Shown here piece after piece: positions 32,938-44,317 of a stretch of 64,000 nt of DNA (its first letter is position 1; every line of letters starts with the position of its first letter). Source of the DNA: Actinotalea caeni (GTDB lineage Bacteria > Actinomycetota > Actinomycetes > Actinomycetales > Beutenbergiaceae). The position numbers were made by a program, and so were the translations under genes. The notes under the pieces were generated by a model that did not search any database, was not told the DNA's origin, and saw only the letters and a list, made by a program, of their open reading frames with translations. Location: assembly GCF_009733795.1 (NCBI RefSeq), contig NZ_WNXX01000002.1, positions 238,971 through 302,970 on the forward strand, written 5' to 3'.

Positions 32938-33479
32938 GGGTTCCACCGAGGGTCGGGGACCAGATCCGGGTCGGCGTCGCGATCCCGATCCCGCCGCCCT
33001 ACGCCGAGTCGTTGACACGCGCCCGCATCGAGGCGGGCGACCCCGAGGCGCTCGCGATCGCGCCGCACGTCACCCTGCTGGGCCCGACGGCGATCGAGCC
33101 GGGCGCCCTCGACGCGGTCCGCGAGCACCTGCGCCAGGTGGCGGCCGACCACCCGCCGTTCGTCATCGAGCTCGCGGGCACCGACTCCTTCCGGCCGGTC
33201 TCGCCCGTCGTGTTCGTCGCCGTCACCGAGGGCGGCGACGCCTGCGAGCGGCTCCACCACGCCGTCAACGCCGGCGCCCTCGCCCAGCAGGTGCGGTTCC
33301 CGTACCACCCGCACGTGACGATCGCCCACGACCTCGACGACGACCGGCTCGACGCCGCCAGCGCCTCACGAGCCGACTTCCAGGCCCGCTTCCCGGTGGC
33401 CAGGTTCGTCCTCTACGAATACGGTGAGGACGGTATCTGGCGCGACGTCGAGGTGTTCCGACTGGTCGCCGACCGCTGA
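32934..33479 (+). CDS. 2'-5' RNA ligase / 2H phosphoesterase family protein
   Basis: The 181-residue protein has the two HxT motifs of the 2H phosphoesterase superfamily, APHVTLLG near residue 43 and YHPHVTIAH near residue 125, set about 80 residues apart as expected. Members act on RNA 2',3'-cyclic or 2'-5' phosphodiester ends or on small cyclic phosphates; the real substrate is unknown. The ATG lies inside the ATGA shared with a 12-codon leaderless upstream ORF and no ribosome binding site is visible. It is followed after 14 bases by the YihY gene with which it may be cotranscribed. Confidence 0.85.
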   Translation: MRVPPRVGDQIRVGVAIPIPPPYAESLTRARIEAGDPEALAIAPHVTLLGPTAIEPGALDAVREHLRQVAADHPPFVIELAGTDSFRPVSPVVFVAVTEGGDACERLHHAVNAGALAQQVRFPYHPHVTIAHDLDDDRLDAASASRADFQARFPVARFVLYEYGEDGIWRDVEVFRLVADR

Positions 33480-33493
33480 GGGGGGAGCCGCCG

Positions 33494-34627
33494 ATGGCCG
33501 AGGGCACGGACGCCGACGGCACCGACGGCAACGACGGCACCGACGGCACCGCACCACAGGGCCGGCTGGCACGGCTGCTGGCGTGGTGGAAGCAGACCAG
33601 GGTCGCCCGCGCGCTCGGGCGGTACGGCGCCGCCAACGGGGCGTTGCTGACCGGTGGCATCGCGTACTCGGCGCTGTTCTCGATCTTCGCCGCGCTCGTC
33701 GTCGGCCTCTCGATCTTCATGGCGGTGCTCGGCAGCGACGAGCAGCTGCGGCAGGCGGTCCTCGACGCGCTCGACTCCGCGCTGCCCGGCATCGTCGACA
33801 CCGGTGACGGCGGTCTCGTCTCGCTCGACAGCCTCCAGTTCTCGCCGGGCGCCTCGATCGTGACGGCGGTCGTCGGCTTCCTCGTGCTGCTCAACGCCGC
33901 GACGTCGGTGATGGCGGCCCTGCGCACCGGGATCCGGGCGATGTTCGGCATCGTGGCACCGGGCGAGAACATCCTCGTCGCGAAGCTGCGCGACCTCGCG
34001 GGCTTCCTGGCGCTGGCCCTCGCCGTCGTGCTGACGGCAGCGCTCGGCATCGCGGTCGGGGCCGCGGGCTCGGCGGTGGCCGGGCTCGTGGGGCTGGCCG
34101 ACGCGCCGGTGACGCAGGTGCTGCTGCGGGTGCTGGGGCACCTGGTCGCGCTCGCCGTCGACCTCGCGGTCGTCGTCGTGCTGGTGCGCGGCCTCGGCGG
34201 CGCGCGGCCGCCGCGGCGCGACCTGCTGATCGGGTCGCTGGTCGTCGCGGTCGGCGCCGGCGTGATCCGGTTCCTCGGCACCACGATCGTGGGCTCGGTC
34301 TCCGACAACCCGCTGCTCGCGCCGTTCGCCGCGATCGTCACCCTGCTGCTCTGGGTCAACCTCGTCGTGCGGGTGCTGCTGATGGCGTGCGCCTGGACGG
34401 CGAACCCGCCGGCGGTGCCCGAGATCGGGCCGGACGACGTCACGCACGTTGACGAGACCCCCAACTTCGTGACGGAGTCCGATCCGGGCACGCTCGCGTG
34501 GGAGCACGACCCGCAGACCGGGCGGCTGCAGCCCGAGCGGCCCGAGCCCGAGCCGGAGCGCCCGCCCTACTGGGGCGGTCTGATCGGCTGGGTGCGTCGC
34601 AAGTGGCGCGGGTTCCGCGACGCCTGA
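33494..34627 (+). CDS. YihY/BrkB-family membrane protein
   Basis: The 377-residue inner-membrane protein has about six hydrophobic segments between residues 50 and 300 and the YihY hallmarks YGAANGALLTGGIAYSALFS near residue 44 and a region corresponding to NAATSVMAALRTGIRAMFG. The family, once called RNase BN in error, is of uncertain function. The N-terminus has a GTDG/GNDG repeat and the C-terminus a Pro/Glu tail. ATG 33494 follows GGGGGGAG. It is close behind the 2H phosphoesterase gene. Confidence 0.85.
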   Translation: MAEGTDADGTDGNDGTDGTAPQGRLARLLAWWKQTRVARALGRYGAANGALLTGGIAYSALFSIFAALVVGLSIFMAVLGSDEQLRQAVLDALDSALPGIVDTGDGGLVSLDSLQFSPGASIVTAVVGFLVLLNAATSVMAALRTGIRAMFGIVAPGENILVAKLRDLAGFLALALAVVLTAALGIAVGAAGSAVAGLVGLADAPVTQVLLRVLGHLVALAVDLAVVVVLVRGLGGARPPRRDLLIGSLVVAVGAGVIRFLGTTIVGSVSDNPLLAPFAAIVTLLLWVNLVVRVLLMACAWTANPPAVPEIGPDDVTHVDETPNFVTESDPGTLAWEHDPQTGRLQPERPEPEPERPPYWGGLIGWVRRKWRGFRDA

Positions 34628-34706
34628 TCGCCGTCGGCGCGTGCACGTCCGACGCCTGCTGTGGACGGCGCGAGCGAGCAAGGCCTGCGGCGCGTCACGA
34701 TGAGGT

Positions 34707-35600
34707 GTGGCGCTCGATCCCTCGCTCCCGTTCGCACGGGCGCACGCGGTGGCGGCCGGGGTGAGCCGGCGCAGGCTCGAGGGACCGACCTACCAGCGGC
34801 TGTTCCAGGGCGTCTACGTGGGTGCCGATGTCACGGTGACACCGGCGGTGCGTGTCCGTGGCGCGCTGCTGGCGGTGGAAGGAGCGGCAGCGTACGGCGT
34901 GACCGCGGCCGAGCTGAGAGGTCTGCCGGTCCCCGCGGACGAGGACACCCACCTGCTCGTCCCGCCCGACGCGCCGCGCTGCCGCCGGGCGGGCATCGTG
35001 GTGCACCGTGGGGTGCGACGGCTCAGCTCGCACCTCGGGCTGCCGCTGACGACGACGGCGGAGACGTTCGTCGACGTCGCTGCTGAGCACCCGCTCGTGG
35101 ACGCCGTGGTGCTGGGCGACGCGATCGTGCGGGAGGGGTACGCCTCGCCGGCCCAGCTGGTCAGGGCGTCCGCTGGCACGTCCCGTCGCGGCGCACCCCG
35201 CGCCCGGCGCGCCGCCGCGCTCGTGCGGCCGCGGGTCGCGTCACCGCCCGAGACGCGGCTGCGCCTGCTCGTGGTCCTCGGTGGTCTGCCGGAGCCTGCG
35301 ACCGGCTACGAGGTCCGCGTCGCGGGCCGGACCCGCTACCTCGACCTCGCGTACCCGGACTGGCGGGTCGCCGTCGAGTACGACGGCCGCCACCACGTCG
35401 AGCGTGACCTGCAGTGGAGCGACGACGTCGAGCGCCGCGAGGACCTCGACCACGAGTCGTGGCGGGTCGTCACCGTGACCGGTCTGCAGATGTGGCAGCC
35501 CGAGCGCGTCCTCGGCCGCATCCGGCGCGCCCTGCACACCGCGGGTGCCCCGCTCCCGCCCGCCAGCCAGCAGTGGCGGCGGCACTTTCCGCACGCCTAG
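34707..35600 (+). CDS. AbiEi-like N-terminal plus DUF559 nuclease-like protein
   Basis: The 297-residue protein matches a large actinobacterial family: the N-terminal ~170 residues resemble the AbiEi antitoxin-like winged region (a short helix set followed by YQRLFQGVYVG), and the C-terminal ~110 residues are DUF559, related to very-short-patch-repair and restriction endonuclease folds. The candidate metal site is YLDLAYPDWRVAVEYDGRHH near residue 213, with Asp, Glu and Asp. No toxin partner is adjacent. The start GTG 34707 has a weak -10 (CACGAT) five bases away. The gene ends 55 bases before a composite repeat region. Confidence 0.75.
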   Translation: MALDPSLPFARAHAVAAGVSRRRLEGPTYQRLFQGVYVGADVTVTPAVRVRGALLAVEGAAAYGVTAAELRGLPVPADEDTHLLVPPDAPRCRRAGIVVHRGVRRLSSHLGLPLTTTAETFVDVAAEHPLVDAVVLGDAIVREGYASPAQLVRASAGTSRRGAPRARRAAALVRPRVASPPETRLRLLVVLGGLPEPATGYEVRVAGRTRYLDLAYPDWRVAVEYDGRHHVERDLQWSDDVERREDLDHESWRVVTVTGLQMWQPERVLGRIRRALHTAGAPLPPASQQWRRHFPHA

Positions 35601-36849
35601 GCGGCGCAGCGGGGGAGCGCACGGCGGCGTCGGGTGAGGGTGGCGGGACTGGCGCGCAGAAGTGACCACCTGGGCCACGAATGTCACGCCGCAGCCTCGG
35701 TTCCCGTACCGAAGTGACCGCAGAGCCACGAATGCACGTGGTGCGCCGCGGGGCGGGCGAGCCGCGCCGAGCCGAGCGGGGTTGGGTGCGGGTGCCGGCG
35801 TGGCAGGGCACGGGTCGGGTCAGACGCCGGGACGACGGGAGCGGCAAGACGTGCGGTGACAGTGCGGTGAGGGTGCGCCGGGCGTGCAGAAGTGACCACC
35901 TGGGCCACGGATGCCCTGCCGCAGCCTCGATTCCCGTACCGAAGTGACCGCGACGCCACGAATGCACAGCGCGCCGAGCTGGGTGGGCCCGCGGGGCGGG
36001 CGCGCTGCACCGAGCCAAGGCGGAGTGGGTGCAGGCACAGGCGGGGAAAGGGCACGGGTCGCGTGAGATGCCGAGCCGGGGTGGGTGCAGGCGCAGGCGG
36101 GGAAAGGGGACGGGTGGCGTGAGATGCCAGGACGAGGGAGCGGCACGAAGTGCTGTGAAAGGAGGGCGGTATGCAGAAGTGACCACCTGGGCCACGAATG
36201 TCACGCCGCAGCCTCGGTTCCCGTACCGAAGTGACCGCAGCGCCACGAATGCGCGCCGCGCCTTACCGTGCCTGTGGGGCGGGCGAGCCGGGTCGAGCCG
36301 AGCCGGGGTGGGCGCAGGCGCAGGCGGGGCAGGGGCACGGGTGGCGTGAGATGCCGGGGCGAGGGGGCGGCTAGAAGTGCGGTGAGGTGTCGGGGTGCGT
36401 CGGTGTGCAGAAGTGACCAGCTGGGCCACGAATGTCACGCCGCAGCCTCGGTTCCCGTACCGAAGTGACCGCAGCGCCACAAATGCACGCCGCGCCGCGC
36501 AGGGTCGGGGCGGGATGAGCCGCCCCTCGGGACGTGTACGACGTCACCTCAGGAGCCGGACCGCACCCCTGACCGCGCGGAAGGCAACCACCTCGAGACG
36601 CGACGCTGCAGCTCGAGCCGTCCCGACCCCGCCATCCCAAGCCCACGTCGCAGAAGCACCGCAGAACCGGGTGCCGCGACGCGCGGAGCCGCCCGAGCCC
36701 GTCGCGGACGCACCGCGGTACCAAGCGCCGCGACGCCCAGACCCGACCGAGCGGTCGCGCCGCAGCACCAGGTGCCGCTCCGCGCAGACGTGCGCACGCT
36801 CGCTCCCAGGGACACGCGCCCCTAGTCTTCCGTCAGCCCAGCAGAGTCC
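35601..36849. other. Gene-free convergent gap of ~1.25 kb
   Basis: No credible gene is present. Most of the interval (35656-36490) is a composite repeat described separately. ORFs that run through it repeat the same 25-30 residues several times in several frames, the mark of noncoding repeats. The last 310 bases (36541-36849) are GC-rich with loosely repeated CCGCGACGC-like words and nothing recognised. Confidence 0.75.
35656..36490. repeat. Composite A/B repeat region
   Basis: An ~83-base unit A (from GCAGAAGTGACC to CACGAATGCACG) occurs four times, at about 35656-35738, 35886-35967, 36173-36253 and 36407-36489, all in one orientation. Inside A the phrase GAAGTGACC-N6/7-GCCACGAATG occurs twice, 52 bases apart. 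The gaps hold unit B (GTGGGTGCAGGCGCAGGCGG, then GTGAGATGCC, then AAGTGCGGTGA), present three times and partly doubled in the second gap. Order is A-B-A-B-B'-A-B-A. The AAGTGCGGTGA element in B equals the core of the 26875-27170 array. Confidence 0.92.
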
Positions 36850-37589
36850 TCACACGCGGTGCCACAGGGCGTGGCGCATGTCGTGGTTGAGGGTGGCGAT
36901 GACGTCCTGCGGGATCTCCTTGGGGCAGACCGCGGTGCACTCGCCGATGTTCGTGCAGCCGCCGAAGCCCTCGAGGTCGTGCTGGTGCACCATCGACAGC
37001 ACGCGGCTGTGGCGCTCCGCCTGGCCCTGGGGGAGCTCGGCGAGGTGGGTGATCTTCGCGCCGAGGAACAGCGAGGCCGAGCCGTTGGGGCAGGCCGCGA
37101 CGCAGGCGCCGCAGCTGATGCAGGTGGCGGCGTCGAACGCGCGGTCGGCGTTCTCCTTCGGTACCGGGGTGGCGTGCGCGTCCGGGGCGGCGCCGGTGTT
37201 GACCGACACGTAGCCACCGGCGGCGATGATGCGGTCGAACGCGGAGCGGTCGACGCACAGGTCGCGCAGCACCGGGAAGCCGCTGGCGCGCCAGGGCTCG
37301 ATCGTGATCTCGTCGCCGTCGGAGAACGACCGCATGTGCAGCTGGCAGGTCGTCGTGACCTCAGGGCCGTGCGCGACGCCGTTGATCATGAGGCCGCACA
37401 TGCCGCAGATGCCCTCGCGGCAGTCGCTGTCGAACGCGACCGGCTCCTCGCCCTGCGCGGTCAGCCGCTCGTTGAGCACGTCGAGCATCTCGAGGAACGA
37501 CATGTCAGGGGAGACGTCCTCGATCGGGTACGTCTTCATCTCGCCCTGCGCGTCGCCGCTCGCCTGGCGCCAGATCTTGAGGGTCAGGT

Positions 37590-37593
<4 letters not shown>
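36850..37593 (-). CDS. sdhB: Succinate dehydrogenase iron-sulfur subunit
   Basis: SdhB passes electrons from the flavoprotein to the membrane quinone site in complex II. The 247-residue subunit has an N-terminal 2Fe-2S domain with [10 protein letters not shown] near residue 63 and a later Cys, then [12 protein letters not shown] near residue 145 for 4Fe-4S and [12 protein letters not shown] near residue 200 for the other cluster. GTG 37593 overlaps the sdhA stop by four bases (GTGA). It is last in sdhC-sdhA-sdhB and ends before the repeat-filled convergent gap. Confidence 0.95.
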
Positions 37594-39628
<2,035 letters not shown>

Positions 39629-39632
<4 letters not shown>

Positions 39633-40324
39633 TGGATGATGCCGACCAGCACGCTCAGCGGCACGAGCGAGAAGCCGCCGGCGATGACGATCGCGAGCGT
39701 CAGCCCGAAGCCCTGGGCGATGCGGTAGCGCTTCTTGGTGCTGGTCAGACCGAGCGTCTGCAGCGCGCTGAACGCCCCGTGCCGCAGGTGCATGCCGAGG
39801 GCGACCATCGCGACCAGGTAGATCAGCGTGACCCACCACAGCTCGAAGCCCTCGACGAGCCGCAGGTACGGGCTGTCGCCACCGGTCCCCGCCGGGTCGA
39901 TCGTGTGGGTGGTCAGGTGCAGCAGATGGAAGACCACGAACGCCAGCAGCGCGACCCCGCCCCACCGCATCGTGCGTGACGACAGCGTCGCCCGCACGGC
40001 CTTCTTGACGACGTAGCGCTGGTCGCGTGCCTTGTTGGCCCGCGACCACAGCGCGAACGCGGCGCCGGCGTGGCCGACGAGCGAGGCCACCAGCACGACC
40101 CGCATCACCCACAGGAAACCGCCGTAGGGCAGCATCGGGGTGAGCAGCTCGCGCAGGTGGTGCGCGTAGGTGTCGAAGGTCTCCTGGCCGCCGAAGGCCA
40201 TGAGGTTGCCGTACATGTGCACGAGCACGTAGAGGACGAACACCACACCGGTGACCGCCATCAACAGCTTCAGTGCGATCGTGGACGCTCGGCCGGTGCG
40301 GCGCCCGGATGCCGTCGTGGTCAC
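39629..40324 (-). CDS. sdhC: Succinate dehydrogenase cytochrome b membrane anchor
   Basis: The single membrane anchor of complex II. The 231 residues contain five hydrophobic helices (about residues 16-45, 70-95, 120-145, 160-188, 200-229) with His residues in several ([21 protein letters not shown]) that can bind two hemes, as in the five-helix anchors that use menaquinone without a separate SdhD. GTG 40324 is preceded by TACGGT exactly six bases upstream, so sdhCAB begins as a leaderless mRNA. The longer frame to 40411 has no support. Confidence 0.9.
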
Positions 40325-40330
40325 CTGCAC

Positions 40331-40427
40331 ACCGTATCGCCATCCGAGGGGTCTCTTGACCATCCCGACCTGCCGCGATATAGGCGCGCTCGGCCTGCCG
40401 AAAACCCCCACGGGCGGCCACTAGGCT
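40331..40427. promoter_or_regulatory. Divergent leaderless promoters of sdhCAB and manC
   Basis: Minus strand: TACGGT (complement of 40331-40336), six bases before GTG 40324. Plus strand: TAGGCT (40422-40427), six bases before GTG 40434. The ~85 bases between may hold shared control sites; a GATATAGGCGCGC patch near 40377 is the only AT-richer stretch. Confidence 0.6.
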
Positions 40428-40433
40428 CGGCAC

Positions 40434-41540
40434 GTGGCCGAGGGTCTGAAGTTCTGCGCGATCGTCCCTGCGGGGGGTGCGGGCACCCGGCTGTGGCCGC
40501 TCTCGCGCGCCGGGAACCCGAAGTTCCTGCTCGACCTGACCGGAACCGGTCGGACGCTGCTGCAGGCGACCTGGGACCGGCTCGACCCGCTGGTCGACGG
40601 GCTGGTCGTCGTCACGGGGGAGCGCCACGCCGAGGCAGTGGGCGCGCAGCTGCCGGGTCTCGCCGCCGAGGACCTCATGGTCGAGCCGAGCCCGCGCGAC
40701 TCGATGGCCGCGATCGGGCTCGCGGCCGCGGTGCTCGCGCACCGGTACCCCGACGCCGACCTCGTCGTCGGCTCGTTCGCGGCCGACCACGTCATCACCG
40801 AGCGGGCGGCGTTCGCGGACGCGGTCCGCACCGCCGTCGAGGCGGCCCGGCGCGACCTCGTCGTCACGATCGGCATCGAGGCCGACCACCCGTCGACCGC
40901 GTTCGGCTACGTCGAGACCGGCGACCCGGTCGACGACGTGCCCGGCGCCTTCGCGGTGCGCGCCTTCACCGAGAAGCCCGACGCCGAGACGGCGGCCGCC
41001 TACCTCGCGACCGGCCGGTTCCGCTGGAACGCCGGCATGTACGTCGCGCGGGCGGGTGTGCTGCTGCGGCACCTGCAGCGCTACCAGCCCGTCATGCACG
41101 AGGGTCTCCAGCGGATCGCCGCGGCCTGGGACACCCCCGAGCGCGCCGCCGTGCTCGCCGAGGTGTGGCCCGGCCTGACCCGTATCGCGATCGACCACGC
41201 GATCAGCGAGCCGCTGGCCGCCGAGGGCGGCATCGCCGTCGTGCCGGCGGTGCTCGGCTGGAGCGACGTCGGGGACTGGCGCTCGCTCGCCGAGCTCACC
41301 CCGACCGGCCCCGACGGCGTCACCCGCGTCCTCGGCGACGCCGGCCTCGTCCGGGCGCCCGCGGGCGAGGGCGCGCTGGTGGTGCCGGCCTCGGGCCGCA
41401 CGGTCGTCGTGCTCGGGGTCCCGGACGCCGTCGTCGTCGACACCCCGGACGCGCTGCTGGTGAGCACCCGCGCGCACGCGCAGGACGTCAAGCGCGTGGT
41501 GGACGCGCTCGCCGCCGAGGAGCGCACCGACCTGCTGTGA
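40434..41540 (+). CDS. manC: Mannose-1-phosphate guanylyltransferase
   Basis: The enzyme makes GDP-mannose from mannose-1-phosphate and GTP for cell-wall mannolipids, glycans and mannosylation. The 368-residue nucleotidyltransferase has the signature [20 protein letters not shown] near residues 12-31, [15 protein letters not shown] near residue 82, SFAADHVI near residue 118, FTEKPD, and WNAGMYV near residue 200. There is no C-terminal isomerase domain. The start GTG 40434 has TAGGCT exactly six bases upstream. It could use mannose released by the mannan operon at 51-58 kb after conversion (inference). Confidence 0.92.
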   Translation: MAEGLKFCAIVPAGGAGTRLWPLSRAGNPKFLLDLTGTGRTLLQATWDRLDPLVDGLVVVTGERHAEAVGAQLPGLAAEDLMVEPSPRDSMAAIGLAAAVLAHRYPDADLVVGSFAADHVITERAAFADAVRTAVEAARRDLVVTIGIEADHPSTAFGYVETGDPVDDVPGAFAVRAFTEKPDAETAAAYLATGRFRWNAGMYVARAGVLLRHLQRYQPVMHEGLQRIAAAWDTPERAAVLAEVWPGLTRIAIDHAISEPLAAEGGIAVVPAVLGWSDVGDWRSLAELTPTGPDGVTRVLGDAGLVRAPAGEGALVVPASGRTVVVLGVPDAVVVDTPDALLVSTRAHAQDVKRVVDALAAEERTDLL

Positions 41541-41619
41541 GCCACCGGCCGGCGTCCGACGCTCGGCCGCTCCCGGACGCGCGCGAGCCGGGCCACGTGG
41601 CCGCGACTACCCTTGGCGC

Positions 41620-42843
41620 GTGCCAGCCAACCCCGTGACGACCGAGGACCTCACCGCGCAGATCGTCGAGCGCACCCGCGCACTCGAGCCCGAGCTCGTC
41701 GAGATCCGGCGCGACATCCACCGGCACCCGGAGGGCGCGCGGACCGAGCACCGGACCACCGCGCTGGTCGCCGACCGCCTGCGCGCGGCAGGGCTGGAGC
41801 CGCAGCTGCTGGCGGGCACGGGGCTGTACTGCGACGTGCTCCCGAAGGGCGTCGACGCCACCGAGGCACGCCGGCTGCGCCGGGTCGTGCTGCGCGCCGA
41901 CCTCGACGCGCTGCCCCTCGCCGAGACGTCCGGGCTGCCGTTCGCCTCCACCAACGGCTGGGCGCACGCGTGCGGCCACGACGTGCACACGACGACCGTG
42001 CTCGGCGCGGGGCTCGTGCTCGCCGAGCTCGCCGAGGCCGGGCAGCTCACCGCAGCGGTGCGGCTGCTGTTCCAGCCCGCCGAGGAGGTGCAGCCGGGCG
42101 GCGCGGGCGACGTCATCGCCGCGGGCGTCCTCGAGGGCGTCGACGAGGTCTACGCGCTGCACTGCGACCCCAAGCTCGACGTCGGGCACATCGGCTCCCG
42201 GATCGGGCCGATCACCTCGGCCTCGGACACGGTGACCGTCACGATCACCAGCGACGGCGGGCACACCTCGCGCCCGCACCTCACCGGTGACGTCATCTAC
42301 GCGCTCGGGCAGGTGATCACGCAGGCGCCGGCGGTGCTCGGCCGGCGCATCGACCCACGCGCGGGCGCCAACCTCACGTGGGGCTCGGTGCAGTCGGGCA
42401 CGGCGCCGAACGCGATCCCCTCGCGAGGCGTCGTCACCGGCACGCTGCGCTGCCTCGACGAGGGCGCCTGGCAGCAGGCCGAGGAGATCCTCGAGGAGGT
42501 CATCGCTCAGATCGCCGCGCCCTACCGGGTGGGCATCGACGTCGACGTCACCCGCGGGGTGCCGCCGGTCGTCAACGACGAGCCGTGCGTGCGCCGGATC
42601 GACGACGCGGCCCGCCGGCTGATCGGGTCGCACGCGGTGCTGCTCACCGAGCAGTCGCTGGGCGGCGAGGACTTCGGCTGGTACCTGCTGCGCACGCCAG
42701 GCGCCATGGTGCGGCTCGGCACCCGCACCCCGGGCGGCCGCAGCTACGACCTGCACCAGGGCGACATCGTCGTCGACGAGGCGGCGATCGGGTTCGGCGT
42801 CCGCGTGCTCGCCGGCGTCGCCGCCCTGCCCGAGGACGTCTGA
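41620..42843 (+). CDS. M20-family metallo-amidohydrolase
   Basis: The 407-residue protein is an M20D-type amidohydrolase related to hippurate and N-acyl-amino-acid hydrolases. Metal ligands appear in HACGHDVHTTTVLGA near residue 113, the Glu pair in FQPAEEVQPGG near residue 155, ALHCDPKLDVG near residue 180 and SLGGEDFGWYL near residue 350. A dimerisation domain lies between. It is cytoplasmic. GTG 41620 has TACCCT exactly six bases upstream (leaderless). In related genomes such a gene often precedes a nucleoside importer, as here, but the substrate is unknown. Confidence 0.88.
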   Translation: MPANPVTTEDLTAQIVERTRALEPELVEIRRDIHRHPEGARTEHRTTALVADRLRAAGLEPQLLAGTGLYCDVLPKGVDATEARRLRRVVLRADLDALPLAETSGLPFASTNGWAHACGHDVHTTTVLGAGLVLAELAEAGQLTAAVRLLFQPAEEVQPGGAGDVIAAGVLEGVDEVYALHCDPKLDVGHIGSRIGPITSASDTVTVTITSDGGHTSRPHLTGDVIYALGQVITQAPAVLGRRIDPRAGANLTWGSVQSGTAPNAIPSRGVVTGTLRCLDEGAWQQAEEILEEVIAQIAAPYRVGIDVDVTRGVPPVVNDEPCVRRIDDAARRLIGSHAVLLTEQSLGGEDFGWYLLRTPGAMVRLGTRTPGGRSYDLHQGDIVVDEAAIGFGVRVLAGVAALPEDV

Positions 42844-43004
42844 CCCCTCCGGCACCGAGGTCGCGTCGGTCGCCGCGGTCGCCGTCGGACCGGGGGTCGG
42901 CGCGCCCCGCCGCGCCCGCGAACCCGCGCGAGGGCTACATACCAGTTGGGTAACAAACAAGCCCCCGTCTCACGATGCAACACACCGGAAACACGGCGCG
43001 GGGT

Positions 43005-43098
43005 TATCGTCGGCAGCCGAGTCGCCGGTGAGGGGCCGGCCGACGGCAACCCGCCGCACCCCTGGTGGGTGCTCACCATGAGTAGGAGACCCACGTGA
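43005..43098 (+). promoter_or_regulatory. Structured 5' leader with six-codon ORF before the nucleoside-binding protein
   Basis: TATCGT at 43005-43010 would start transcription near 43017. The leader can fold around a closing stem GGTGAG (43027-43032) / CTCACC (43072-43077) that encloses CGGC/GCCG (43044-43047, 43053-43056) and CACCC/GGGTG (43057-43061, 43067-43071). Directly after the stem an ATG (43078) opens a six-codon ORF (MSRRPT) whose TGA overlaps the GTG start of the binding protein (GTGA), and which contains that gene's AGGAGA. It could be a regulatory RNA, but it does not match a class I can name with confidence. Confidence 0.4.
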
Positions 43099-44207
43099 AG
43101 AAGTCCATCTACGGCTTCGCGACCCTCGCGGTCGCGGCGCTCGCCCTCACCGCGTGCGGGCAGGCCCCCGAGGAGGAGCCCGAGCCCACCGGTGCCGAGA
43201 CCACCACGACCGACGACGGCGGCGAGGCGACCAGCGACGTCGTCGCGTGCCTGGTCTCCGACGCGGGCGGGTTCGACGACCAGTCGTTCAACCAGGCCGG
43301 TTACGAGGGCCTCCAGCGCGCCGACGCCGAGCTGGGCATCACCATCAACTCGATCGAGTCGGCCACCGACGCCGACTTCGGCCCGAACATCGACGCGATG
43401 ATCCAGGAGGGCTGCACCTACGTCATCGGCGCCGGCTTCCTGCTCGAGAACGCGATCCAGGCGGCGGCCGAGGCCAACCCCGACATCAACTTCGGTCTCG
43501 TCGACTCCGGCTTCTCGGACGACGACTTCAACCCGATCGAGCTCGACAACGCCAAGCCGCTGCTGTTCAACACGGCCGAGGCCGCGTTCCTCGGCGGCTA
43601 CGTGGCCGCGGCGATGTCGGAGACCGGCACGATCGCGACCTATGGCGGCATGGCCATCCCGTCGGTCCAGGTGTTCATGGACGGCTACTACGACGGCGTC
43701 GCCCAGTACAACGAGGACACCGGCTCCGACGTGACCCTGCTCGGCTGGGACAAGGAGGCCCAGCAGGGCGACTTCACCGGCGACTTCGACAACCAGTCGA
43801 ACGGCCAGAACCTCACCCAGACGTTCCTCTCGCAGGGCGCCGACATCATCCTCCCGGTCGCCGGCCCCGTCGGCCTGGGCACCGGTGCCGCGCTCGAGGC
43901 CAACGGCTCCGGCGCGATGGTCTGGGTCGACAGCGACGGCTATCTCACGACCGACTACGGCTCGCTCATCATCACCTCGGTGATGAAGGAGATCGGCGCC
44001 GCGGTGTTCGACTCCATCGAGGAGCAGGTCAACGGCTCCTTCTCGAACGAGCCCTACATCGGCACCCTCGAGAACGGCGGCGTCGGCCTGTCGGAGTTCC
44101 ACGACTTCGAGGGCGAGGTGCCCCAGGAGGTCGTCGACCGCGTCGAGGAGCTCAAGCAGCAGATCATCTCCGGCGAGCTCGTCATCGAGTCCCCGAACTC
44201 TCCGTGA
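43095..44207 (+). CDS. BMP-family nucleoside-binding lipoprotein of ABC importer
   Basis: The 370-residue protein begins with a lipoprotein signal (YGFATLAVAALALTAC, Cys near residue 21) and belongs to the BmpA/PnrA basic membrane protein family that binds purine or pyrimidine nucleosides outside the cell. Family features are DAGGFDDQSFNQAGYEGLQ near residue 57, IGAGFLLENAIQAAA near residue 115 and GSGAMVWVDSDGY near residue 273. GTG 43095 follows AGGAGA (43084-43089). It is the first gene of an importer operon that also encodes nucleoside-degrading enzymes. A hairpin after the gene should make it the most abundant product. Confidence 0.93.
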   Translation: MKKSIYGFATLAVAALALTACGQAPEEEPEPTGAETTTTDDGGEATSDVVACLVSDAGGFDDQSFNQAGYEGLQRADAELGITINSIESATDADFGPNIDAMIQEGCTYVIGAGFLLENAIQAAAEANPDINFGLVDSGFSDDDFNPIELDNAKPLLFNTAEAAFLGGYVAAAMSETGTIATYGGMAIPSVQVFMDGYYDGVAQYNEDTGSDVTLLGWDKEAQQGDFTGDFDNQSNGQNLTQTFLSQGADIILPVAGPVGLGTGAALEANGSGAMVWVDSDGYLTTDYGSLIITSVMKEIGAAVFDSIEEQVNGSFSNEPYIGTLENGGVGLSEFHDFEGEVPQEVVDRVEELKQQIISGELVIESPNSP

Positions 44208-44223
44208 CGACCGCGTGAGCACA

Positions 44224-44264
44224 ACGACTCCGGGGTGGCCGTGCAACGGTCGCCCCGGAGTCGT
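44224..44264 (+). terminator. Strong hairpin after the binding-protein gene
   Basis: ACGACTCCGGGG (44224-44235) pairs perfectly with CCCCGGAGTCGT (44253-44264), with a further GGCCGT/ACGGTC inner match. It lies between the binding protein and the ATPase gene, so it likely reduces read-through and favours the binding protein. TAGTGT at 44273-44278 may restart transcription. Confidence 0.75.
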
Positions 44265-44317
44265 CTCGGGGTAGTGTCCGTGGTCACCACCGACGTGGGT
44301 GGGGAGAGGGAGCAGCC

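Noticed and set aside
34707..35600. Toxin-antitoxin pair
   Set aside because: The N-terminus resembles AbiEi, but no partner toxin gene lies next to it; the neighbours are YihY and a noncoding repeat region.
35470..36480. Minus-strand ORF of 336 codons through the A/B repeats
   Set aside because: The product repeats the same ~30 residues because the DNA repeats; similar strings arise in several frames, so it is not coding.
43017..43094. SAM-IV or other named riboswitch before the BMP gene
   Set aside because: Some words (GGCAACC, GGTGGGTGC) recall SAM-IV, but the core helices and pseudoknot pairs are not found and the downstream gene does not fit. Kept only as an unknown structured leader.
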